A DNA stretch of 22,095 nucleotides from Thoreauomyces humboldtii (Eukaryota > Chytridiomycota > Chytridiomycetes > Spizellomycetales > Powellomycetaceae), in NCBI GenBank assembly GCA_027596035.1, contig JADGJA010000347.1, positions 1 to 22,095 on the forward strand. The letters run 5' to 3'. The notes under the pieces were generated by a model. The model did not search any database and had not been told where the DNA came from. It was given only the letters and a program-made list of their open reading frames with translations. Shown here in pieces: positions 8,664 to 17,300 of the stretch (its first letter is position 1; each line of letters starts with the position of its first letter). A program made the position numbers and the translations under genes.

Positions 8664-11168
8664 TCAGCTTCCCCAAATGCTACGCACGCTGTCGGAATCA
8701 AGGCCATCGCCACGCACCGGGGTCCCGAGCCTGTGCGGAGTCAGTGCCTCTTCAGCGACGTGATAGACCAGACGTCCGCTGAACGAGGAGCTGCGACTGA
8801 CGCTGTTGCCACCGCGGTTCGGGGTAGTGTTGATGGTCGACAGCTCTTCACGACGGACCCGTCCTTCCAGCATACTGCAACGAAGCTCGAGTTCAGCGTT
8901 GACCTGCTCCATGTCTCGCCAGCTGTCCTCCAGGTTCTCGCATCGACGTTCCGTCTCGAGCTTGCCGTTGATGACCTCTTGCTGCTCCTGCTGGAATCGC
9001 GACACGGCGGCATCGTGTCTTCCTCGAAGGTCCTCGTAGCGGGCCTCGCTCTGACGGAGAGCCTGCTCGAGCATTCTGATCCTGGCAGCGTACACACTTG
9101 TCGTCATGGCTGGCGTGCTCGCGTCCGGAACCGATTCGGAACGGTTCAGTGGTCTCAAAGGCATCGGGGTCGGAGTCGCGACGTTTCCAGCTGCTGGCAA
9201 GGCGTAAGCAATGGCTACCGCGAGGACGCATTAGTCTCGCAGCGGCATACCGGGCGACGCTTGAGTGACATCTGGTGGAGATGGATACACGCCGGCTCGT
9301 GGTTGAAGAAGAGATTGGCCGAAATTCTTCTGACTTTGACTTGCAGGTCGCAGGATTGATGTTTCTGGAAAACGCTGCTATGTAGGGATCAGCGTGCGCC
9401 CATCTTACCGCTGGGATGCTGAACCTGATACCACCTCGAACGACTCTATTTCCCCGCCGGCAGGAGAGTTAAAAGGGTCTGCATCAATGTCTTTGCGAGC
9501 CTGGCCAACGCGTGCCGGTGAAGAGTAGCTCCGAATAGGGCCATCGGAAATCGAGACGACCGCCTGCAGCTCTAACTCTGCATCCGGAGAATGCGAGCGT
9601 TCAACTTGCGGAGGATGATACACAAAACGAGCGAGGTCGGCAAAACAAGGCATTTGCTGAAGGACGCATCGTCAGAACATCGAGAAGTTTCCATACTCCG
9701 ATTCGCGCGTGAACTCACCGTCACATTCAACAAAGTGACCTTCTGCCTTTCGGTGAACAAAGGAACGCAAAGCCCTGCGCGAACCATGCGCTCCATCAAA
9801 GTCTTGTCGATTTGATGATCGTATCGGCTCAAGTGGATCCGGAGCGACTCCAGTGAAACTTGAATAGTTGTGAGTAGCTCGTACTCGTATGCAATCACCA
9901 GCGCACATTACGTTTTAACATTTCGAAAAGGTGGTCGCGATGAGCCGTCGTGATGCTTTCGGGTTGATGCCAGGGAACTTTGGACATGATAGAGATGATA
10001 TTCTCAAACGGACGCTCAGCGCACTTGCGAGAAAAATGGAGCTTGTAGCAATGTCGACAGGGTCAGTGTCTTGTCTTTGGCTTTGCGTGAACAGCACCGG
10101 TCGCTCACCTTGTAGTTCCTGCATACCAAAAGGAGCGCGTTGATCTCCTCTCGAAGAAGAAAAACTCCTTCTTTGGCCGGTGCCATGGGACCTTGCCCGT
10201 AGATCAGAGAGTTTCCGTCTTCTCCAGAAAGATATGTGGTTCAGATAGTGCCCAAATCGGATGCACTGTTGCCTTTCCCATACCATAAACTTCATCATGA
10301 AAGGTGTCGGGCTCCATGATCGTTGATTCCTGAGAGTGGCCAGCACGGTGGGGAAACAACGCATCCATAAGCTCGGTTTGCGTACTCCATTGAGTGACGA
10401 CGATGCGCCCTTTGAGGATGCCCCTGTTGTACATGTCGAATGCTCGTTGGGCATCCGTGTAGGTGGGAAACTCGATGAAGCAATCGCTTTGGGTCTTTCC
10501 CGTGGCACGGTTCATGACAATGTGCACAGCCTGGGTGAAGTGAGGTGCAACGTGACCAAACGGAATCTGGAAGGGCTTGAAGTAGGAGAGAACGTCGGCG
10601 ATGCTAAGATTCCAAGCGATGTTGCTGAGTTTCAGAACTGCAAATCCGGTAGTGAGATCGACGTTGGGCCGAAGCTGATAAAGAGCGTTCAAGGAGTTTG
10701 ACTGGATGGTGCGGTCATGGAGGAGGTCTGTATCGCACTCGGACTGGGTGTCCACAGCGCTGTCGGTACCCATGTCGTTCCTCTGGATGTGCGAACTCCT
10801 TTGAGCCAAAACTCGAACGTAACTTACACAGAGCGGTGTTCACTTACCGGAAGACTCAAGCCGCCCATAGCTCTTCTAGCTCCAGTTGCCTGCGATTTTT
10901 GGAGGTTAGCCGCCGAGAACATGAAGAACGCCAGCTTCACTCACGTCCAAGCTATCGAAACCGGGCGGTGCCGGGAACCACTGGGTGTTTCCGGCTCGAT
11001 GTTCTACGACAAAGCGAATGAGACTCATGCAGGTCTCCCTCCTGAAGACAGCGGCCATGCGGCCTTACCGCCTGCCTCGGTGGCAGAGTCTATGCGCGCT
11101 TTGAGCAAGGCGCGCCCAAGCTCGGTGTTCGTTCCCGCCTCCAAGAATACGTCTGGAAAGTGACTCAT
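8664..11168 (-). CDS. RRM-domain RNA-binding protein with C-terminal coiled coil
   Basis: Ten exons rebuilt by eye: 11168-11069, 11003-10945, 10889-10848, 10782-10284, 10191-10109, 10041-9912, 9858-9719, 9656-9409, 9339-9251 and 9190-8664, giving 638 aa. All junctions are GT-AG and hold frame; introns are 53-92 nt. An RRM-like domain at about 113-200 has FAVLKLSNIAWNL in the RNP2 place and KTQSDCFIEF in the RNP1 place. A conserved block follows: REEINALLLVCRNYKLHFSR (about 247-266), ERPFENIISIMSKVPWHQP, HRDHLFEMLKLSLESLRIHL and MVRAGLCVPLFTERQK. I recognise this arrangement from uncharacterised fungal RRM proteins. A low-complexity stretch then leads to a coiled coil (about 496-580) and a short tail. 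The least certain joins are intron 8 (9408-9340, ending CAAG) and the first three exons. RNA partner and role are not evident; RNP1 is degenerate. Confidence 0.8.
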
Positions 11169-11850
11169 GCTGCGCGCAGCGACGGAGGAGGTGCCGCTGA
11201 AGAGGAAGGCTTCTCATGGTCAGAGCCGGTAAAACGATCCGATAACTTTTGATCCTCACCACGTAGAAAGACGGGATGCGGGCTATCGCCGTTCGCTCAC
11301 GTGGGAAGTGCTGCTGCGAGCGGTTGTTGATGATGTGAATAGCTGTACAGAGATGGCGTGCAAGTAAACACTTTCAAGAAGTTCCCCGCCCCTGCCGTGA
11401 AGGTTGGCAGAAGGGTGCGTGGGAAAAAGTTTGGGAAGCGACCTGACTGCCCTTCCGCTTTGCCTCCCTGCAACCTCGAGCCAAAAGGCGAAAAAAGGTA
11501 TCCTTGCAAAAGGAGAGAACTTTCTTATAGCGAGTGACCCCTCTCAGGGGAGAGATGAGGATCAAGCCACACAACACACACGGATGCTATGCTGGCAGTG
11601 GACAGTGGGAGGCTCCGAGGAGGAGGAGGAAGAAAGAGGAAGGGGAAAAAGGGCTGGGGAAGAGGGAGAGGGGGCTGCGGGAAAACGCGTCGCGTCCACA
11701 AGGGCGACTGCGCACGAGGGGAAGGAGGCGGCGGCTTGCGGCCAACTGGTTGACAAGGTGAAGATGACGTCTACAGACAAGCTGAAGAGGACTTCCAATC
11801 AGAGTCGTGGGATCCTCCAAAGCTGTATGTACTGTATAGCTGCTACAGTA
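11169..11850 (-). promoter_or_regulatory. Upstream region of the RRM gene with a long purine tract
   Basis: No convincing gene was found. On the plus strand 11617-11674 is almost pure purine (one CT interruption), so the RRM gene has a matching pyrimidine tract about 450-500 bp upstream of its start. A 151-codon plus-strand frame (11404-11859) crosses this tract but its protein is low complexity and unlike a gene. A short palindrome ACTGTA...TACAGT lies near 11831-11849. Confidence 0.3.
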
Positions 11851-11853
11851 ATA

Positions 11854-12190
11854 CTATAGGGCTGCTTGTCTTTCACCGGAGTGACCGACGGTGAAAAGAG
11901 GCTCCGGAGACGACGGTGTGAAAATGGGGCAGGTCTTTGCTTCAGCCGCATCTGGCTGCTGCTGTATAGCAACCCCGCCTGATGCGTCCTTGTTCGCCGA
12001 CACGACGAAGCGCCTCACATCGTTCGCCGTCTCCACAGCGGCGTTCAGAGAACCATTCTACTTTGGAAATACTCACCATTCGTCACAACGCAGACCTGCT
12101 CGACAAGGTTCAGCTCGGAGCCCAGCTGCAACCTCTGCCAGTTACCCCAGGAAGCACCTTCATGGTCCGTCGGCTATGCATTGATTAAGT
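11854..12190 (-). other. Coding-like debris, strand and frame unresolved
   Basis: Two minus-strand stretches read like protein and favour G/C in the third position. One (about 12170-12084) includes SWGNWQRLQLGSELNLVEQ; the other (12049-11854, ending in a stop) includes LNAAVETANDVRRFVVSANK. They are out of frame with each other by a 23-bp segment between two copies of GAATGGT. The plus strand also holds an open frame (11982-12188) containing RHNADLLDKVQLGAQLQPLP, so the true strand is uncertain. No family was recognised. This could be a gene remnant or chance. Confidence 0.2.
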
Positions 12191-12489
12191 CAATGGTCAT
12201 TGAAGAGCGTTGCTATCGACGTTGGCGAGTCTGAGGCGGTAGAGGCAAAGAGTCTTCTCTATACTTGTACCCATTCTTTCGCAAGCTGAATCGTCCTTTT
12301 CTTAGCTTGCGACAAAAATGGGCACGAGTATGTCTACAGAGATCCTTAAATTTACATCTTCACAAGGAAGAGCAAGACGTCCTGATCATCCCTTGTTCTA
12401 TCTAGTTCTGAGTCAAGATTTGTGGAATTCGATCCAACGGTTGTCGTTCGAAGTTGGGTCCCAGCTTAACGACAATCTCAATGCGATCG
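12191..12489. other. Non-coding stretch left of the first inverted repeat
   Basis: No gene, RNA or repeat could be supported here. It contains A/T-rich patches (12290-12370), and its right end (12403-12489) pairs only weakly with the far flank of the inverted repeat next to it. Confidence 0.3.
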
Positions 12490-12500
12490 TTGTGTTTTCG

Positions 12501-12605
12501 TTCATGTGCACAGACACAGTGCCAATCTCGTCTTCGGTCTGGTCCACCCCGTCCAGAAAGACCTTCCACACTGTCAACGGTATTCTGCACCGCTTCGGAA
12601 CGAGG
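12501..12605 (+). repeat. Inverted repeat 1, left arm (A')
   Basis: This arm is the reverse complement of 12692-12796 over 105 bp, with a single mismatch by eye count. The pairing continues outward in weakened form to about 12490 (TTGTGTTTT against AAAACACAA at 12799-12807). The spacer to the partner arm is 86 bp. Read on the minus strand, an open frame runs through the arm and ends at 12402. Confidence 0.95.
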
Positions 12606-12691
12606 AGGACTCTTTCTCCGACTGCAAGTATCGCGACATGGCGCCGTTGTTTGGTCTCGATCCCTCATGCTAGGGGACTCGATATCGCTCC

Positions 12692-12796
12692 CCTCGTTCC
12701 GAAGCGGTGCAGAATACCGTTGACAGTGTGGAAGGTCATTCTGGACGGGGTGGACCAGACCGAAGACGAGATTGGCACTGTGTCTGTGCACATGAA
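12692..12796 (-). repeat. Inverted repeat 1, right arm (A)
   Basis: Partner of the arm at 12501-12605. Read on the plus strand it can encode a stretch with VWKVILDGVDQTEDEIGTVS, followed just outside the arm by a splice-donor-like GTAAGT at 12830. That suggests, without proving, that the arm derives from an exon. Confidence 0.95.
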
Positions 12797-12928
12797 TAAA
12801 AACACAAGATCTCAGTGGATCGCCGCAGTAAGTTCATGGCCTGCGAGATTTCCATAACCTGTGCAAATCATTCATTCATGTGACATTTCGCTCGCAGTGG
12901 TTCAGGCCGCTTGTTGCTTTGTTCAACC

Positions 12929-13029
12929 CTCTAGATAAGCCAGGGCGTTTACTTGACGCTCCGAATGAAACATTTTGTAGAAGATAAAGGAAATTACCAG
13001 TATTCGCCGTGCCTCAGCAATAGAATGGC
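12929..13029 (+). repeat. Inverted repeat 2, left arm (B)
   Basis: About 101 bp are reverse-complementary to 13065-13165 with roughly nine mismatches by eye count. The arm starts beside ...CTCTAG, which looks like a splice acceptor. In the frame DKPGRLLDAPNETF it has stops TAA at 12985 and TAG at 13021 that the partner arm lacks. Confidence 0.9.
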
Positions 13030-13064
13030 AGACAGCTTGCTTGCAGCTAGAGGCAGTGACGCGG

Positions 13065-13165
13065 GCCATTCTGTTGCTGAGGCACGGCGAATACCGGTAA
13101 TTTCCTGTGTCTTCTAGAAAAAGTTTGATTAGGAGCGTCAAGTAAACGCCCTGGCTTATCTGGAG
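13065..13165 (-). repeat. Inverted repeat 2, right arm (B')
   Basis: Partner of 12929-13029 across a 35-bp spacer. On the minus strand it also starts after an acceptor-like CTCTCCAG. It is open in two frames: one reads DKPGRLLDAPNQTF and ends at the stop at 13047, the other reads ISQGVYLTLLIKLF. Which frame, if either, was once coding cannot be decided. Confidence 0.9.
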
Positions 13166-13350
13166 AGGGGCAGTTGCATGTAGCCGTACCAATGACCGAG
13201 CCCGGTAGGCCTCCAGACCGTACTTGCATCCCTCGAGTAATGATGCGAAGAAGATCTCACAAACTGCGGCGAAAATTAGATGACGGTGAGGAGTAGATGC
13301 GAGCTTTCCCAAACGAAACACATGGATTTCGAACAACATACTTGGTTTCA

Positions 13351-13640
13351 TAGACGCGGCCGTCGTCTGATAGTCTGATAGTCGTTTGTGTCGACAGCGT
13401 AGATGCCTGACTGTGTGATTGTGCCAGACCTGTAATGGACAAAACGAAAACGGGTCCCGTCCGTCAAGGTGACGCTGGTCACTGACTGAAAGAAGGTATC
13501 TCGCCATCCGGTGGTGTCTTTTCAAATCGTGGATAGTTTTTTGAACACTTTTTTCCGCATAATAGCGTCAGTGTCGTCCAGAAGGCGCGTATGGCGGGGT
13601 CCTACCGAGAAACGTCTGCGTACAATGCCGATTAGGCGAA
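13351..13640 (-). pseudogene. Possible decayed protein-coding segment
   Basis: On the minus strand one frame reads through RFSVGPRHTRLLDDTDAIMR and then hits TGA (13524-13522). It resumes with GWRDTFFQSVTSVTLTDGTR and RFRFVHYRSGTITQSGIYAV before a second stop at 13350. After the TGA about 70% of codons end in G or C, like the real genes here. Just before the second stop lies an exact 8-bp tandem duplication (GACTATCA, 13383-13368), which shifts the frame; one or three copies would keep it open. Possible further exons upstream (to about 14190) were noted but not supported well enough to list. No family was recognised. Confidence 0.3.
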
Positions 13641-13799
13641 ACTATTAAGGGGGTCACTCACAATCAGCACGATCCGAATCAAAAGTAAGGCTTACGTCCA
13701 AGTTGAAGAAGAACCTTGTATTGGCTTGAAATAGGGAAGGATGGGCGGCATTATTTCAACCCTTAATCGTCAGTCAAGCATCGTCCGCCTCTCCGTGCT

Positions 13800-14391
13800 C
13801 GGACTCACGCAGCCCGCCACTGCTCTTTGCTTTGATCTCCAGTCCATCGAGTGTGCACTACATTCCCGTCCAGGCTGATGTGGTGGCAGGTGCAGACCCC
13901 AGCCCGTTGCCGTTCCCTTGAGATTGGACTGCGACGCCACCGCACCGGCCTCGTGTCACACAAGCACCAGCAGCCAGACGTTCGCACAAATCCAGAATTC
14001 CCACCCTCGCTCGGGGTCGTCGACTGCGCCCGACATCCCTTGCACCTTACTCATCGGCATAACACACTTTCAACCTTCCAACTTTCGAAGGATCCCTTTC
14101 GCCATCGGCTACAAGCTGTGTTGCAACTGTCTGTATCAACCGACCACTTAGTGTCAATCTTGCATCCAAAAGTCTGTTTCCGTCAACTGCATTCCTGCGC
14201 TCGCTGCGCGCTCAGCATCTCGACAAAGCCTAGTGCCCTAACTAGACCTGTCGCTGAGAAGAGACCAGAGTCGAAGCAGCCTTTCCGGACGTTCCTGGTG
14301 GTTCCAACCTCTTATACGTCGAACGTTGTTCAATCTTTTCGAATTGTTCAACTCAAAATTGTGATTTCGACTGCCTCGCAACCTGATCCCC
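13800..14391 (+). promoter_or_regulatory. Promoter and leader of the chitin synthase gene
   Basis: No other gene could be firmly called in this stretch. The last about 130 bp before the ATG are rich in TTC/CAA motifs of the kind seen in fungal 5' leaders, ending in ATCCCC before the ATG. Open frames exist on both strands (plus 13851-14402 and 13918-14151; minus 13805-13987), but they conflict and none matches a known protein. Confidence 0.35.
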
Positions 14392-17300
14392 ATGGGCGGT
14401 GAATTCAACAACTCCGGTCACGCCGTGAACGTGGAGCTTGGGCGCCGGGCATTGGGTCCTCATTCCAATGTTCATGTTCTGGATCATGTTAATTCACGGG
14501 CCGGTCTCTCCCGGCAAAAGACACTTGTGAGGCCCGAGCGTCAACGGTCACAGCGACAGGCGCCGTTGCTGAGGAAGGTTACCGCCGCGCCGCCTACTGC
14601 ACGAGTTGGTGAGTAAACAGAAGAGAGCCTAGAATATGACTCGTTCTGGGAACTGACCGGGCGAGCTGACTAGGTGCAAGTTCTGCCCATCGACTGAAGG
14701 GTGTAGCAAATACCGATGCGCTTGTCAATTACACCACCCCGCCACCTCCGCCTTCCGAGGATTCCAACTGGTGGACCTACATATCCAAGTCCATGACCTG
14801 CTTGGTCTGGCCCAAGTGCATGGAAGCGTGTGGGATGGCAGACAAGGATGTTCAGCAAGCTTGGCGTGAGAAGGTGAACCGTGTCAGCATCGCTGCGCAG
14901 TCGTTATTTCATATACTGACTTTTCGTACCCTCAGGTCGCGTTATGCATGATTATCGGCTTCCTGTGCTTTTGTGTCGGATTTTTTACCTACGGCCTCAA
15001 ACCAGTGCTTTGTCCTGGAGGATCTTCGTCGGCGACGGATGCGTACTTCAACCAGACCGATCATTCTAGCTTGCCCTATCGTACGGGCGTAGTTGCCTTC
15101 GGATCACTCTACGATTTCGATCAGACGGCGCAAATGCTTCTCCAAAGGGCGGGCATTCAACTGACAGCTGATTGGCATGGAGTTGACATATCCGCCCTCT
15201 TCACCAGCAACCCGTCTGCTACCTGCGCCCCGTACGTTCCTATTTCAGCCGCGAGCTGCTCCGTTGCGAACCCGTTTCCCGGCTCCCCAGCTTTACAGCC
15301 TTCGGCAGGGGCCGCATGCCCTGACCGTACGTGGCTAACAAGCCTTGGGGGACGACGTCGTCTGTTTTTCTTCTGGGGAGAGGTGGCAAACAACAAGCAG
15401 CCTCCGCATTCCCTCCTCGTCTTCAACGGCGGCGTCTTGAACATGACTACCTTCCTGCAGACTAGCGCTGTCGCAAGCGGAGCAGCAGCGAGTCCGTCCC
15501 TACAACAAACTTTTGAACGCGGGCTGGGCCGCGATGTTACTTACACGTTTTCGAGTCTTGAGTCCGGCCGCCTAATGATGTCCTGTCTTGAAGATCAATA
15601 TCTCGTCGGTTATGTCGATCAAACAAGCGGCGGCTGCGCAGTCTATCAGACTGTCATGATAGTCATGATGGTGATAATCATGGGAGTCGTCGCTTGTCGC
15701 TTTCTGATGGCTCTCGCATTCTATTACTTCTTCTCGGGAAGTATCAAAGTCAGCAAGTACAGCCCGGGTTACAGGAACGCGGGACACAGGTCGCATATGC
15801 CCGCACGCTCAGATTTTCAGCTAGGAGCCGCAGACGACATGTACACGCTCCTTCTGGTTACCTGCTATTCCGAGGCGGCAGATGGAATCAGAGGGACACT
15901 CGAATCGTTAGCGGAGACAAATTACCCGGATGACAAAAAGCTCTTATTCGTTATCGCCGATGGCATGGTCAAGGGAGACGATTGGAAGACGCACGGCAAG
16001 ACCACCCCTGAGATGATTATTGACATGATTGTCCAAGATCCCGCTCTTGGCGCGCCCGAAGGTAAAAGTTACCTGGCAATCGCGGATGGCTCTAAGCAGC
16101 ACAACATGGCCAAAGTGGTGAGGGTCAAGCGAGTTCTACTTCGGTGATTTCTGCAAGCTAATCTTCCTTCCATAGTACGCTGGCTACTTTCCGCATCAAA
16201 ACCGTCAGGTACCCATTGTTGTGGTCGTGAAGTGCGGACCTCCGACAGAGGAACGCAGCGCAAAGCCTGGAAATCGAGGCAAGCGGGATTCGCAGCTCAT
16301 TCTCATGAACTTTCTTTCGCGGGTCCTGTTTGATGATCGCATGACGCCCCTTGACCACGAGCTCTATACGCGAATGTGCCACATCACCGGAGTTACGCCG
16401 GATGTTTATGAAACGGTTCTCATGGTCGATGCGGACACTGTCGTGTCGTCGATGTCACTTCATCATATGAATGGCGCGATGAAGGCAGACGAAGGCATCA
16501 TGGGCCTTTGCGGAGAGACACGTATTGCCAACAAACGCGAAAGTTGGGTCACCACTATCCAAGTGTTCGAGTACTTTATCTCTCATCACCTTGGCAAAGC
16601 CTTCGAGAGCGTCTTCGGCGGCGTGACCTGCTTACCAGGCTGCTTCTGTATGTATCGTATTACCGCTCGCAAAGGCAATACGGTTGTTCCTCTTCTCGTC
16701 AATCCGGACATCGTCGACGAATATAGCGAGAACGTAGTCGACACTCTTCATAAAAAGAACCTGCTACTACTCGGAGAGGATCGATTCCTCACTACTTTGA
16801 TGCTACGCTCGTTCCCAAAACGCAAAATGGTCTTTGTACCTACAGCGATCTGCCACACTGTCGTACCTGATGAGTTCAAGGTCCTCCTTAGTCAACGTCG
16901 AAGGTGGATCAACTCAACCATTCACAACCTGCTCGAGCTGGTCCTCCTTCGAGACCTTTGCGGGATTTTCTGCTTCAGCATGCAGTTCGTCATTGCGGTG
17001 AGTCGAATTACTTAATCCCACGCCCTTTAACCTTATTTCAACTAACATATCTTTCCTTAGCTGGAATTACTGGGCACAACCATCCTACCTTCCACTTTGA
17101 TCTCTCTCTATGTCCTGATCATATCTTCCGGTTTCGCTCCACAGTTTCTCCCTTTGATTCTCCTTGCAACCACGCTGCTTCTTCCCGCCGTCCTGATCAG
17201 CTTGACTACGCGGAAATGGAACTACGTCGGCTACATGTTCATCTATTTACTTGCTCTCCCGGTGTGGAACTTCATCCTGCCTGTCTACGCATTCTGGCGC

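Noticed and set aside
11404..11859. 151-codon plus-strand frame
   Set aside because: It crosses a purine tract, giving an artificial Glu/Gly/Arg run, and lacks any family feature.
12318..12857. 179-codon plus-strand frame across the first inverted repeat
   Set aside because: It reads one arm in sense and the other in antisense, so the frame as a whole cannot be an ancestral protein.
12923..13525. 200-codon minus-strand frame
   Set aside because: It runs through both arms of the second inverted repeat and past likely splice signals; not credible as one exon.
13851..14402. 183-codon plus-strand frame before the chitin synthase
   Set aside because: It covers the expected promoter and leader, overlaps conflicting open frames on the other strand, and has no conserved motif.
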